Assembly: GCA_019120175.1 (NCBI GenBank)
Contig: DWVP01000013.1
Coordinates: 1-64,000 of the forward strand
Length of the DNA: 64,000 nt
Reading direction: 5' to 3'
Source: Candidatus Corynebacterium faecigallinarum
GTDB taxonomy: Bacteria; Actinomycetota; Actinomycetes; Mycobacteriales; Mycobacteriaceae
In this document: positions 36,798 to 46,220 of the stretch, in pieces
Layout: every line of letters begins with the position of its first letter
Position numbering within the stretch: position 1 is the stretch's first letter
Translations under genes and position numbers: made by a program
Notes under the pieces: model-generated
Told to the model about the DNA's origin: nothing
The model's database searches: none
Seen by the model: only the letters and a program-made list of their open reading frames with translations

Positions 36798-38510
36798 TTA
36801 CCGGTGCAGTCCGAGTTCGCCGAGGTAGGCGGTGATGCCGTGCTTGTCGAGTACCCACTCGGTCGGGGTGACCCCGGCCTTGCGCATCATCTGTTCGGTG
36901 TCTCGCCGGGTGTCGGCGGTGGTCAGGGTCAGGACGGTGCCGGACTCTCCACCACGGGCGGTGCGTCCGGCACGGTGCACGTAGGCCTTGTGCTCGGCCG
37001 GCGGGTCGATGTGGACCACCAGGTCGACGCCCTTGATGTCGATACCGCGGGCGGCGATGTCGGTGGCGACCAGGACGGTGGCCTTGCCGGTCGAGAACTC
37101 GTCGACCGCACGGGTCCGGGCACCCTGGCCCTTGTTGCCGTGCAGACCGACGGCTGGTGTGCCGTCACGCACGAGTTTCTTCACCTGACGGTCGACGGTG
37201 TGTTTGGTGCGCATGAACATGATCGTGCGGGTGGATGCCCGGCCGAGCTGCAGGACGACGTCGTTGCGGGCCGGTTTGTCCGCCACGACCCCGAGGAAGT
37301 GGTCCATGGTGTCGACCTTGGCCTTCACCTCACCGGTGGAGTGGGTGACAGGGTCGTTCATGTACTGCTTGACCAGGACGTTGATGTCACCGTCGAGGGT
37401 GGCGGAGAAGAACAGGTGCTGGGCGTCCTTCGGGACCCGGTTGATCAGTCGGCGCACCTGGGGGAGGAACCCCATGTCTGCCATTTGGTCGGCCTCGTCG
37501 AGGGTGAGGATCTCCACCGCGGAGAGGTCCAGTGCCTTCTGGTTGCACAGGTCCTCGGCGCGGCCCGGAGTGGCCACCAGGATGTCCACCGGCCGGGCCA
37601 GGGCACTGAGGTTGCGTTTGATGTTGACTCCGCCGACGACCTCGATGACGCGCTGTCCGACGGATTCGGCCAGCGGACGCAGTCGGCCCGCGACCTGCTG
37701 GGCGAGCTCACGGGTCGGGACCATGATCAACCCCCGCGGACGGTGGGTCGCCGAAGCACCGCCGGTAAGCCGGGTGATCACTGGCAGACCGAAGGTGAAG
37801 GTCTTGCCGGAGCCGGTGGGCCCACGGCCGAGGACGTCCCGGCCAGCCAGGGCATCGGGGATGGCGGCGGCCTGGATGGGGAAGGGGTGCTTGAGGCCCT
37901 GGGCGGTCAGTTCCTGGACCACCGGCACCGGCAGACCCATGTCGCCGAAGGTTGTCGAGGTGTCGACACCGGCCGGGACACCGGCTGTCGCACGACTGGC
38001 TGCGGTTGCTGCGGTGGCGGCCTTGGCCACCGCCGTGGCAGCAGGACGCTGGTTCTGCTGGCGCTGGTTGTTCTGGCGCTGGTTCTGCGGGCGGTTGCCC
38101 TGCTGACGCTGGCCCTGGCCGGAGCGTGAACGCTGGCGGTTGCCCTTGGCACCGCCGCCCTGTTGGCCGCCGCCGGACTTGGCACCGCCGGAGGGCGCGT
38201 TGCCGGACTGTGCGTTGCCCGTCTTCGGGCTACCCTTCACACTGCCTTTCGGGCTACCGCCGCGGGAGCCGCTGCCCCGGGAGCTGCCACCCACGACATC
38301 GACGCCGTTGGCGCGGCTGCCGCGGACGACCCGGCGGCGCTTGTTCTGGCCGCCCTGTCCGCCCTGACCTGAGTGGCCGGAGCCGCCCTGGTTGCCGCGC
38401 CGACCTGAATTGTGGGAACTGCTGGAGCCACCGGAGGTGTTGGAACCGGACTGACCGGAGCCACGACGGTCGGAACCACCGGACCGTCGGCTCTGAGAAT
38501 GACCTGACAC
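36798..38510 (-). CDS. DEAD-box RNA helicase with long low-complexity N-terminus
   Basis: A 570-aa ATP-dependent RNA helicase. Residues 1-185 are a disordered, basic Gly/Ser/Gln/Arg/Asn-rich tail with QRQNNQRQQNQRP-type repeats. The helicase core follows: Q motif (about 190-220), GPTGSGKT, PTRELAQQ, ATPGR, DEAD in LTLDEADQMAD, SAT, and HRAGRTARGG as motif VI. Unlike most family members the RNA-binding tail is at the N-terminus. The GTG at 38510 lies 3 nt after the gnd stop, so gnd, the helicase and the CNNM pair may form one transcript. A role in cold adaptation or RNA decay is plausible but not shown. Confidence 0.92.
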   Translation of the reverse strand: MSGHSQSRRSGGSDRRGSGQSGSNTSGGSSSSHNSGRRGNQGGSGHSGQGGQGGQNKRRRVVRGSRANGVDVVGGSSRGSGSRGGSPKGSVKGSPKTGNAQSGNAPSGGAKSGGGQQGGGAKGNRQRSRSGQGQRQQGNRPQNQRQNNQRQQNQRPAATAVAKAATAATAASRATAGVPAGVDTSTTFGDMGLPVPVVQELTAQGLKHPFPIQAAAIPDALAGRDVLGRGPTGSGKTFTFGLPVITRLTGGASATHRPRGLIMVPTRELAQQVAGRLRPLAESVGQRVIEVVGGVNIKRNLSALARPVDILVATPGRAEDLCNQKALDLSAVEILTLDEADQMADMGFLPQVRRLINRVPKDAQHLFFSATLDGDINVLVKQYMNDPVTHSTGEVKAKVDTMDHFLGVVADKPARNDVVLQLGRASTRTIMFMRTKHTVDRQVKKLVRDGTPAVGLHGNKGQGARTRAVDEFSTGKATVLVATDIAARGIDIKGVDLVVHIDPPAEHKAYVHRAGRTARGGESGTVLTLTTADTRRDTEQMMRKAGVTPTEWVLDKHGITAYLGELGLHR

Positions 38511-38513
38511 GGG

Positions 38514-39962
38514 TTAGGATTCCACCTCGCCGCGGTCGCCGGACCAGAGGGTGTGGAAGTGACCATCACGGTCGGTCCGCTCATAGGTGTGGGCGCCGAA
38601 GAAGTCACGCTGGCCCTGGATTAGGGCAGCGGGAAGGCGCTCGGCGCGCAGTGAGTCGTAGTAGGACAGCGAGGAGGCGAACACCGGGATGGGCAGGCCG
38701 AGCTGGGTCGAGGCGACGACCACGCGGCGCCAGGAATCCACCAGGTCTTCGACCTCGCCCTTGAAGTAGGGGTCGAGCAGCAGGGACTGGACGTCCGGGT
38801 CGGTGTTGTAGGCGTCCACGATGCGGTTGAGGAACTTCGCCCGGATGATGCAGCCGCCGCGCCAGATGGTGGCGAGGTCACGCGGGTCGACATTCCAGCC
38901 GTGCTCGGCAGAACCGGCCTTGATCTCGTCGAAGCCCTGCGCGTAGGCGACCAGCTTGGAGGCGTAGAGCGCACGGCGGACATCCTCGATGAAGTCCTCC
39001 TTCGACACCCCGAGGGCCTCCAGCGAGGTCAGCTCGCCCGACGGCAGGTTGCCGGTGGTGGCCGCACGCTGGTCGCGGGCACCGGACAGGGCGCGGGCGA
39101 AGACGGCCTCACCGATGCCGGTGGTGGGGATGCCGAGGTCGAGGGCGGCCTTGACCGTCCACCGTCCGGTGCCCTTCTGCCCTGCGGCGTCGACGATGAC
39201 GTCGATCAGCGGCTTTCCGGTGGACTCGTCGGTCTGGGAGAGCACCTCGGCGGTGATCTCGATCAGGTAGGAGTCCAGGTCGCCGGCGTTCCAGGTGCGG
39301 AAGATGTCCGCGATCTCAGCGGGTTCGATACCGGCGGCGTAGCGCAGCAGGTGGTAGGCCTCGCCGATGACCTGCATATCGGCGTACTCGATGCCGTTGT
39401 GGACCATCTTGACGAAGTGGCCGGCACCGTCAGGGCCGATGTGGGTGCAGCAGGGGGTGCCGTCGACCGTGGCGGAGATGTCCTCCAGCAGCGGGCCGAG
39501 CGACTCATAGGACTTCGCCGGGCCGCCGGGCATGATCGACGGGCCGTTCAGTGCGCCTTCCTCGCCACCGGAGATGCCGGCGCCAACGAAGTGAAGATCG
39601 CGCCCGGCCATCTCGGCCTCACGACGGATCGTGTCGGTGTAGAGGGCGTTGCCGCCGTCGATGATGATGTCGCCGGGCTCCATGGCATCGGCCAGCTGGC
39701 CGATGACCGTATCGGTGGCGGGGCCGGCCTGCACCATGATCAGGGCGCGGCGGGGGCGCTCCAGGGAGGCGACGAACTCCTCGATGGTGGCGGCGGGGAC
39801 GAAGCTGCCGGTCTCGCCGAACTCGGCGACGAAGGCATCCGTTTTCGCAGGTGTGCGGTTGTACACGGCGACCGTGTGGCCGTGGCTGGCGAAGTTTCGG
39901 GCGATGTTGGAGCCCATCACTGCCAGGCCGACGACACCGATCTGAGCGGAGGAATCAGTCAT
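38514..39962 (-). CDS. gnd: 6-phosphogluconate dehydrogenase, decarboxylating
   Basis: This enzyme oxidises 6-phosphogluconate to ribulose 5-phosphate with NADP reduction in the pentose phosphate pathway. The 482-aa length is normal. The Rossmann motif is VGLAVMGSNIARN, the substrate signature is VGAGISGGEEGALNGPSIMP and the catalytic Lys is in HFVKMVHNGIEY. The ATG at 39962 is supported by TAGTAT 8 nt upstream on the minus strand (39976-39971), which predicts a leaderless or nearly leaderless mRNA. It is divergent from the thioesterase gene. Confidence 0.97.
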   Translation of the reverse strand: MTDSSAQIGVVGLAVMGSNIARNFASHGHTVAVYNRTPAKTDAFVAEFGETGSFVPAATIEEFVASLERPRRALIMVQAGPATDTVIGQLADAMEPGDIIIDGGNALYTDTIRREAEMAGRDLHFVGAGISGGEEGALNGPSIMPGGPAKSYESLGPLLEDISATVDGTPCCTHIGPDGAGHFVKMVHNGIEYADMQVIGEAYHLLRYAAGIEPAEIADIFRTWNAGDLDSYLIEITAEVLSQTDESTGKPLIDVIVDAAGQKGTGRWTVKAALDLGIPTTGIGEAVFARALSGARDQRAATTGNLPSGELTSLEALGVSKEDFIEDVRRALYASKLVAYAQGFDEIKAGSAEHGWNVDPRDLATIWRGGCIIRAKFLNRIVDAYNTDPDVQSLLLDPYFKGEVEDLVDSWRRVVVASTQLGLPIPVFASSLSYYDSLRAERLPAALIQGQRDFFGAHTYERTDRDGHFHTLWSGDRGEVES

Positions 39963-40184
39963 GGTCCCACATACTACCGCCCCCCGCCGACCACCACCGT
40001 CGATGCCTACCGCAGACCCACCGCAGGCAGCTGAGACAGCTGCACCGGTGGCGGCGTTCAGACCCCCGGCGATCGAGATCGACGATAGACTCACGGCAGG
40101 ACGCGGCCGCCGGACAACCCAGCGGCCCGCACCGTCCCACCGATGACCCCACCGACGACAACTGAGAAATAAAGGACCCCGACT

Positions 40185-40721
40185 ATGGCGAACAGTGACG
40201 CCCAGCATGAATACACCGAGGAGCAGAAGAAGGCCTACCGGGCAGAGAAGGCGACGGTGATGGCACGGATGACAGAGCTACTGTCCAAGGCTGGTGCCGG
40301 TGAGATCTCCGAGGAGGAGTCCTCGGAGTTGGCCACGATCTTCGAGACGAAGGTCGGCGGGTTGGACGCACTGCTCGGGCTGAAGTACATCGCCTTCGCA
40401 CCGGAAGTTGTCCTGGAACTCGAGGTGACCGGCGACCATGTTCAGCCGTGGGGCATCACCAACGGTGGTACCTACGCCGCACTGGGGGAGTCCGCCGGTT
40501 CCTTCGCCGGGTTCATCGCCAGCGGGGGCAAGGGAGTGATGGGGACCACGAACTCCACCAACTTCCTGCGCCCGTCCGGTCCGGGTGACGTCATCCGCAC
40601 GACCGCTCACGCCGTCCACATCGGCCGCACCAGCCAGCTGTGGCGGATCGAACACACCAACGCGAAGTCCGGAAAGTTGCTGGCGACCACGGAGCTGCGC
40701 ACTGTCGTCCGGAACGACTGA
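40185..40721 (+). CDS. PaaI-family hotdog thioesterase
   Basis: A 178-aa acyl-CoA thioesterase-like protein (Rv1847-like) with the hotdog core PWGITNGGTYAALGESAGSF and the segment TNSTNFLRPSGPGD. The Asn/Gly-rich GITNGGTYAALGE motif contains the likely catalytic residues. A 55-residue charged helical extension precedes the fold and is longer than in typical PaaI proteins. The ATG at 40185 has AAAGGA upstream. A likely -10 (TAGACT, 40086-40091) predicts a leader of about 90 nt. The physiological substrate is unknown. Confidence 0.88.
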   Translation: MANSDAQHEYTEEQKKAYRAEKATVMARMTELLSKAGAGEISEEESSELATIFETKVGGLDALLGLKYIAFAPEVVLELEVTGDHVQPWGITNGGTYAALGESAGSFAGFIASGGKGVMGTTNSTNFLRPSGPGDVIRTTAHAVHIGRTSQLWRIEHTNAKSGKLLATTELRTVVRND

Positions 40722-40730
40722 CGCTCAACG

Positions 40731-41315
40731 CTAGAACAGGCTGAAGGACTCCCGGTCACCCTTACGCTGGGCCCAGGCGACGGTGTAGTCGGCCTCCGGG
40801 TCTGAACTCACGGGTGCGCGGGTGGCGATCAGCATCGGCTGTGGGGCCCCGAACTCCTTGAGGAAACGCCGGACGACCTTCACCGCGATCTCGTTGTCGG
40901 CCACCGGGAGGAAGAAGTTGATCTTCCCGCCGCCGATGTCGTTGCCGTCGTAGTGGCCGACCCCGCGCCAGCCAACGTAGTCGTTGATGGCGTCGGGAAG
41001 CTCGTCGAAGACCCGCAGGTCGGCTTCATGACTGAGATCCTCGGAGAGGAGCGTGACCTGCAGGACGAGCCACCCCCGGTCATCGTCGGCGAGCTCCGCG
41101 TACCCCTTCGCGGCGGCCTCGGTCCGGAAGGAGTCGACGCTCTCCTGCAAGGTGGGGCTCGTGGGACGGTTACGTCCTTTGAGGACACGCGTCAGCGACT
41201 GTCCCTTGGTTCCGACCTTGCCCTTGTGGACGTAGAAAGTGGAGTTGTGGTCCCAGCACTCGAGGTAGTGCAGGGCCCCGGCCTCGTCCCGCCGATAGGT
41301 TTTAATCATGTTCAC
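40731..41315 (-). CDS. WGR-like domain protein
   Basis: A 194-aa cytosolic protein. The N-terminal 60 residues (TYRRDEAGALHYLECWDHNS, then FYVHKGKVGTKGQ) resemble the WGR-type beta domain found in some nucleic-acid-related proteins. The remaining part (residues 75-194) has a separate alpha/beta look and I do not recognise it. TATACT (minus strand, 41329-41324) lies 8 nt before the GTG at 41315 and 14 nt before the ATG at 41309, so either could start translation; a leaderless GTG start fits best. It converges with the thioesterase gene. Confidence 0.75.
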   Translation of the reverse strand: MNMIKTYRRDEAGALHYLECWDHNSTFYVHKGKVGTKGQSLTRVLKGRNRPTSPTLQESVDSFRTEAAAKGYAELADDDRGWLVLQVTLLSEDLSHEADLRVFDELPDAINDYVGWRGVGHYDGNDIGGGKINFFLPVADNEIAVKVVRRFLKEFGAPQPMLIATRAPVSSDPEADYTVAWAQRKGDRESFSLF

Positions 41316-41343
41316 CCCGAAAAGTATACGGGGGAAGGTGCAC

Positions 41344-42936
41344 TCAGGACAGGCGGCGATCCGCCTGGGCGAAGAACTCGACCTCCCAGCGGGAGGCGTC
41401 GAGGTAGGCGCGGGTGGCTTCGGCCCGCTGGGCCGGGGTGGCGGCGGCCAGGGCGTCCTCCACCAGGGTCAGTGCCTGCTTCACGCTGCTGGTGAACTCG
41501 TCACCGGAATAGGTGTCGATCCAGGCCGCGTAGGGGTTGGAGTCGTCGGAGGTGTCGTTGAGTCGCAGGCCGACCTCCGCGTAGAGCCAGTAGCACGGCA
41601 GCACCGCCGCCGCGCCGACCACCTGGTCACGGGTCTGCACGCAACGCATCAGGTGGGAGGTGTAGGACGCGGTGACGTGGGACGGCGTGTCTGCCCTGCC
41701 GGGCTCGCCGGATCCGGCGAGCCAGGTGCGGTGCAGTTCAGCCTCCTCCTCGAGGCACTCGGCGGCACCCTTGGTCCAGAACAGGGCGGAGTTCTGATCC
41801 GGTGCGGAGCTGGCGAGGGCGGCCAGCGCCGGGGAGTACAGCGAGAGGTACAGGGCGTCCTGGGCGAGGTAGAAGGAGAAGTCGTCGGTGTTGACCGTAC
41901 CGGCGGCGAGGTCGGTGATGAACGGCAGGTCGCAGATATCGTCCAGCAGGCTGGTGGAGGCCTGCCACAGTGCCTGGGTCCAAGGGCCGGCCGCGGGAAT
42001 CCGGGCGGCGCTCGTGACCCCGCTGACGCTACCGAGTCCGGCGAGCTGGTCCGGGGTCTCCACCGCCGCCGGCACAGCGGCGGTCAGCGCCCACGGGGTG
42101 GTGTCGGCGGCCGCGGCCAGCCGACGTGCCCGGTGGGTGTGGTCAACCGGGCCATTGCCGGAGCCGACCTGCAGGTCATCAGCGTAACGGATCGCCTCGG
42201 CCAGCCAGCCGGACGCCCAGCGTAGACCCTCGGCATGGGAGTCACCGGCGGCCAGCCGGGTGGCCAGGGCCGAGGACAGGGAGCATCCGGTGCCGTGGGT
42301 GTTGTTGGTGTCCACCCGCGGCACCGGGATGGTGGTCACCGTGCCGTCCGGCTCGACGACCGCATTGTCGGCACCCCGACCGGACAGGTGTCCACCCTTG
42401 ACGATGACGGTGGTCTCCAGCTCAGAGGCGAGGGTACGCCCCTGGTCCAGCGCCTCGTCCAGATTCTGTGCCCGGGGGGAGCCGCACAGCACGCCCAGCT
42501 CGGCGAGGTTCGGGGTGATTACGTCCGCGGCCCGGCACAGTTCGACCAGTGCGGCCTCGGCGTCCTGCGTAAGCAACCGGTCGCCACTGGTGGCGACCAT
42601 CACCGGGTCGACGACAACCACCGGCACGGGGTGGGCGGCCAGGTAGTCGGCGATCACGTCGGTGATCTCCGCGGTGCCGAGCATCCCGATCTTGACCGCG
42701 TCGACGGTGACGTCGTCGAAGACTGCGTCGAGCTGTTCGACGAGGAAACCGGTGCCCGGGGTGTGGATCGACCGCACCCCGTGGGTGTTCTGGGCGACCA
42801 GGGCGGTCACCACGCTCATGGCGAACCCTCCGGCGGCTCCGATCGACTTGATGTCGGCCTGGATCCCGGCACCACCGGTGGGATCGGTACCGGCGATGCT
42901 GAGGACGCGGGGCAGGGCAGGGGCGGGGTTGGTCAT
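41344..42936 (-). CDS. thiD: Fused HMP(-P) kinase ThiD and TenA-type aminohydrolase
   Basis: A 530-aa bifunctional thiamine enzyme. Residues about 8-270 are ThiD, which phosphorylates HMP and HMP-P (VLSIAGTDPTGGAGIQADIK, VDPVMVATSG, and NTHGTGCSLSSA with the catalytic GTGCS). Residues about 310-530 are a TenA domain, salvaging pyrimidine from degraded thiamine (FYLAQDALYL; Cys in LPCYWLY; Glu in WEVEFFA). The start ATG overlaps the thiE stop as ATGA. It is the last gene of the riboswitch-controlled thiM-thiE-thiD/tenA operon. The fusion places two salvage steps on one chain. Confidence 0.94.
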   Translation of the reverse strand: MTNPAPALPRVLSIAGTDPTGGAGIQADIKSIGAAGGFAMSVVTALVAQNTHGVRSIHTPGTGFLVEQLDAVFDDVTVDAVKIGMLGTAEITDVIADYLAAHPVPVVVVDPVMVATSGDRLLTQDAEAALVELCRAADVITPNLAELGVLCGSPRAQNLDEALDQGRTLASELETTVIVKGGHLSGRGADNAVVEPDGTVTTIPVPRVDTNNTHGTGCSLSSALATRLAAGDSHAEGLRWASGWLAEAIRYADDLQVGSGNGPVDHTHRARRLAAAADTTPWALTAAVPAAVETPDQLAGLGSVSGVTSAARIPAAGPWTQALWQASTSLLDDICDLPFITDLAAGTVNTDDFSFYLAQDALYLSLYSPALAALASSAPDQNSALFWTKGAAECLEEEAELHRTWLAGSGEPGRADTPSHVTASYTSHLMRCVQTRDQVVGAAAVLPCYWLYAEVGLRLNDTSDDSNPYAAWIDTYSGDEFTSSVKQALTLVEDALAAATPAQRAEATRAYLDASRWEVEFFAQADRRLS

Positions 42937-43652
42937 GAGGCTTCCTTCGATGTGGTGAACAGGGAGAGCAGCTGTCGTGCTGCCGTGGTGGCGGCGCTGG
43001 TGGATCCGGCGGCCATGATCGCCGAGACCACGCACAGTCCGGCGACGGGGGTATGCGCCAAAGCGGTCGCGTTTCCGGTGCCGACCCCTCCGATGGCCAC
43101 CGAGGGGATACCGAGAGTCAGCGCGTGGGCGGCGAGCTCGGACACACTGCCGGGGCCCGTCACCCCCAGGGCGCGGCCGGTATTGGTCTTGGTGTCGGTG
43201 AGGTGCACCGGGCCGAGACCGAGGACGTCCGGCGGACGGACCCCGAGCCCGACCAGGCGTTGGAGCTCGTCGATCTGCTCGTGCCGGTCGACCGACAGGC
43301 CGATCATCGAGGTATCCGGCAGGGTTGCGCGAGCCCCGACGTAGTCCATGTCGTCCTGCCCGATGTGCAGGTGCAGGCCAAGTTCGGCGGCGATGTCGAC
43401 CCGGTCGTTGAGGAACAGCGGAACCCCGGTGGGACGCAGGGCCGCGGCAAGTTCTGCCGCCCGGGCGGTGAATCCGGCGGGGTCCAGGTGTTTGTCGCGC
43501 AGTTGCACCACGCTGACTCCACCGGAGACAGCGGCGCTCACCAGTGGGCGCACCGCGTCGCGTCCGCCGCCGAGATCGGGGTCGGTGACCAGGTACAGCG
43601 ACCAGTCCGGGGCAGGTGACGGTCGTCGGGTATCAGCTGATGCCGGGGTCAT
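42933..43652 (-). CDS. thiE: Thiamine-phosphate synthase
   Basis: ThiE joins HMP-PP and thiazole phosphate to thiamine phosphate. The 239-aa TIM-barrel protein has VVQLRDKHL (pyrophosphate site), [32 protein letters not shown] and AIGGVGTGN, all standard for the family. It overlaps thiM upstream and thiD/tenA downstream by 4 nt each (ATGA), so the three proteins are co-translated. It is slightly longer than average because of a disordered 15-residue N-terminus. Confidence 0.96.
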   Translation of the reverse strand: MTPASADTRRPSPAPDWSLYLVTDPDLGGGRDAVRPLVSAAVSGGVSVVQLRDKHLDPAGFTARAAELAAALRPTGVPLFLNDRVDIAAELGLHLHIGQDDMDYVGARATLPDTSMIGLSVDRHEQIDELQRLVGLGVRPPDVLGLGPVHLTDTKTNTGRALGVTGPGSVSELAAHALTLGIPSVAIGGVGTGNATALAHTPVAGLCVVSAIMAAGSTSAATTAARQLLSLFTTSKEAS

Positions 43653-44500
43653 GCCCCGGTCTCCTCGACGCTGACGAGATGGTCCAGGCGGTCGTGGGAC
43701 CCACCCGGTTCAGGGGTGGAGGGGGCGGAGTGGGCGGAGAGTGCGAAAAGGGCGTCGAGCCAGGCAACGGCGAAGCTGCCGGGACCGGTGGATTCTCCAG
43801 CGGCGATGCTGCCTGCCGCACCAACGTGGGCGTGGGCGGCAAGAACGGCATCGTGCGGGTCCAGCGAGGTCGACAGGTAGGCCGCGCACAGTGCGCCCAG
43901 GGAACACCCGGTGCCGATGACTCGCTGCATCATCGGGTCACCGGAGTGCAGCCACGTCACACGGTCGTCGGAGACAATGAGGTCCCGGGGGCCGGAAACC
44001 GCCACCACCGCACCGGTGCGGGCGGCGAGGTCACGGGCGGCGTCGAGAGCGGCGGCGACCTCGTCGGTGGAGTCGACACCACGGCCACCGCCGGAAACCC
44101 CCGACAAGGCGATGATCTCGGAGGCATTGCCCCGGACAGCGGCAGGGCGGTGGGCGACGATGTCACGGGCGAAACCGGTGCGGGCGGCAGGTCCACCGCA
44201 GGCCACCGGGTCAAGCACCCACGGGGTGTCGTTGGCGGTGGCACCGCGCACGGCTTCGCGCATGGCGGTGTACTGGGCGGCGGTGGGGCTGCCGGTGTTG
44301 ACCAGGACCCCGGAGGCGATGGCGGCGAAGTCTGCCGCTTCCTCGGGGGTGTCCACCATTGCCGGGGACGCCCCGGCGGCAAGGAGGGCATTGGCCGTGA
44401 TCTGGGGGACCACGATGTTGGTCAGGCACTGGACCAAGGGGGCGGCCCGGGAGAACTCCGCCTGGGCGGCGGTGAAAGCGTGGGCAAGTGTGGATGCCAT
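43649..44500 (-). CDS. thiM: Hydroxyethylthiazole kinase
   Basis: ThiM phosphorylates salvaged hydroxyethylthiazole. The 283-aa protein has [34 protein letters not shown] and the catalytic [11 protein letters not shown]. Many relatives read NYV at the site that is NIV here. The ATG at 44500 has AAGGGA 7 nt or so upstream, and that sequence is part of the TPP riboswitch 3' strand, so ligand binding should directly hide the ribosome binding site. First gene of the thiamine salvage operon. No thiC or thiG is in the window. Confidence 0.95.
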   Translation of the reverse strand: MASTLAHAFTAAQAEFSRAAPLVQCLTNIVVPQITANALLAAGASPAMVDTPEEAADFAAIASGVLVNTGSPTAAQYTAMREAVRGATANDTPWVLDPVACGGPAARTGFARDIVAHRPAAVRGNASEIIALSGVSGGGRGVDSTDEVAAALDAARDLAARTGAVVAVSGPRDLIVSDDRVTWLHSGDPMMQRVIGTGCSLGALCAAYLSTSLDPHDAVLAAHAHVGAAGSIAAGESTGPGSFAVAWLDALFALSAHSAPSTPEPGGSHDRLDHLVSVEETGA

Positions 44501-44506
44501 GGACAA

Positions 44507-44592
44507 TCCCTTCGCTAGTGTGAACTAGAGCAGGTTCGGCGGGTGTGATCTCAGCGCGTGACCGGTGGGACCGGTGCAGCGCACCCCGTGTC
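44507..44592 (-). promoter_or_regulatory. TPP riboswitch (THI element)
   Basis: On the minus strand the conserved elements appear in order: ACACGGGGTGC, GCTGAGAT, ACCCG, GAACCTG, then CTAGTTCACACTAG and CGAAGGGAT. These match the TPP aptamer helices, with the variable P3 formed by GCACCGGTCCCACCGGT. The final strand contains the thiM ribosome binding site (AAGGGA), implying translational control: TPP binding turns off thiM-thiE-thiD/tenA. Confidence 0.95.
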
Positions 44593-44630
44593 GTTGGGTA
44601 CTGCAGGTGCTGGCTGGAGGCAGGAACAGA

Positions 44631-46055
44631 CTAGTCGGAGACAGTCTTGACGTCGCGGCCCTCGCCGAACTTCAGGTTGTCGCGGACCTCGATGGAGCGG
44701 ACGTCGGCCTCATCCTCGAGAGCGCGCAGCTTGGAGAAGGCGTTGCGGGCGTGCAGCTGCTGGCGGGTGGCCACCAGGTGCCAGCGGTTCGGCGACACGG
44801 TGTTCATGCCCCAGCTGTAGGCGGCGACGAAACGGTTGCGGAAGCCCACCATGAACATCAGGTGGACCGCCAGCCACATCAGCCAACCCGGGAAGCCCGA
44901 GATCTCGGTCTTGCCCAGCTTCACCACCGCGTTGAAACGCGAGACGATGGCCATGGTGCCCTTGTCGAAGTACTCGAAGGCCGGGCGCTCGCCGGCACCG
45001 CTCTCGACCTCGTTGATGATGATCGAGGCGGCGTGCACGCCACCCTGGATGGCCACCTGGGCCAGGCCGGGCAGCTTGTCGTAGCTCATCATGTCACCGA
45101 TGATGAAGATCTCCTTGTGGTCGCCCACGGAGAGATCGCTGTTCACCGGGACGCGACCGGCGCGGTCGGCCTCGACACCGTCGATCTGGTCGGCGATGTG
45201 CTTGCCCAGCGGGCTGGCGGCCACACCGGCGGACCAGATCTTGCAGTATGCGGCGACGCTGGTCTCTTCCTCGGTCTTCATGTTCTTCCAGGTCACGCCG
45301 TTCTTGTCGACGTTGGTGACCAGCGAGTCGGTGACGACTTCAACGCCGAGCTTGTTCAGCGTCTTGTGGGCCTTGCGGCCGAGCTTCTTGCCGAAGGGCG
45401 GCAGGACCTGGGGGCCACCGTCGACCAGCAGGATGCGGGTCTGCTCGGTGTCGGTGCGGCGGAACTCGTTGCGCAGGGTGCGGTGGGCCATCTCGGCGAG
45501 CTGGCCGGCCAGCTCCACACCGGTCGGGCCGGCGCCGACGACGACGAAGGTCAGCAGTCGCTTCTTCTCCTCCGGGTCCTCGGTGATCTCGGCACGCTCG
45601 AAGGCGCCGGTGATGCGCGCGCGCAGCTCCAGGGCATCGTCGATGCTCTTCATGCCGGGGGCGAACTCGGCGAAGTGGTCGTTGCCGAAATAGGACTGGC
45701 CGGCGCCGGCGGCGACGATGAGCGAGTCGTAGGACAGGACGACATCCTTGCCGCCGAGGTCACCGGTGACGGTCTTCTCGGCGACGTTGACATCGCGCAC
45801 CTCGGCCTTGATAACCCGGGCGTTGCGCTGCTTGCGCAGGATCTGCCGGATGGTCGGGGCGATCTCACCGGAGGACAGCACACCGGTGGCCACCTGGTAC
45901 AGCAGCGGCTGGAACAGGTGGTGGTTGGTGCGGTCGATCAGGGTGACGTCCACGTCGGCGCCGGCGAACTTCTGGGCGGCAAACAATCCGCCGAATCCGC
46001 CGCCGATGATGACGACGTGGTGGCGGCCCGAGGGGCGAGTCGGGGTGGGGGTCAT
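44631..46055 (-). CDS. ndh: Type II NADH dehydrogenase
   Basis: NDH-2 is a single-subunit, non-proton-pumping NADH:menaquinone oxidoreductase on the inner face of the membrane. The 474-aa protein has the FAD site VVIIGGGFGGLFAAQKF, the NADH site VVVGAGPTGVELAGQLAE, and QVAIQGGVHAA near the quinone site. C-terminal amphipathic or membrane-associated helices (FPGWLMWLAVHLMFMVGF) anchor it. Context matches Rv1854c. Upstream there is a perfect inverted repeat (46221-46244) overlapping a plausible promoter. The thiamine riboswitch lies immediately downstream. Confidence 0.96.
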   Translation of the reverse strand: MTPTPTRPSGRHHVVIIGGGFGGLFAAQKFAGADVDVTLIDRTNHHLFQPLLYQVATGVLSSGEIAPTIRQILRKQRNARVIKAEVRDVNVAEKTVTGDLGGKDVVLSYDSLIVAAGAGQSYFGNDHFAEFAPGMKSIDDALELRARITGAFERAEITEDPEEKKRLLTFVVVGAGPTGVELAGQLAEMAHRTLRNEFRRTDTEQTRILLVDGGPQVLPPFGKKLGRKAHKTLNKLGVEVVTDSLVTNVDKNGVTWKNMKTEEETSVAAYCKIWSAGVAASPLGKHIADQIDGVEADRAGRVPVNSDLSVGDHKEIFIIGDMMSYDKLPGLAQVAIQGGVHAASIIINEVESGAGERPAFEYFDKGTMAIVSRFNAVVKLGKTEISGFPGWLMWLAVHLMFMVGFRNRFVAAYSWGMNTVSPNRWHLVATRQQLHARNAFSKLRALEDEADVRSIEVRDNLKFGEGRDVKTVSD

Positions 46056-46220
46056 AGTGCGCTATCTCCTGGTTCTGCAGCGCCCGCCGTGTTCCGTGTA
46101 CGGTGCGGCTGGTGTGCTCATTCTGCGTTCTTCGCCCGTGTTGTCCGGGCTGATCCGGTGTCGTCCGGTGTAGTGTCGTCTGCCGACGGACCTTCCGGTC
46201 ACGTCGGACCTGGAATCCAT

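Noticed and set aside
38901..40034. Plus-strand frame opposite gnd
   Set aside because: Shadow of the conserved gnd reading frame.
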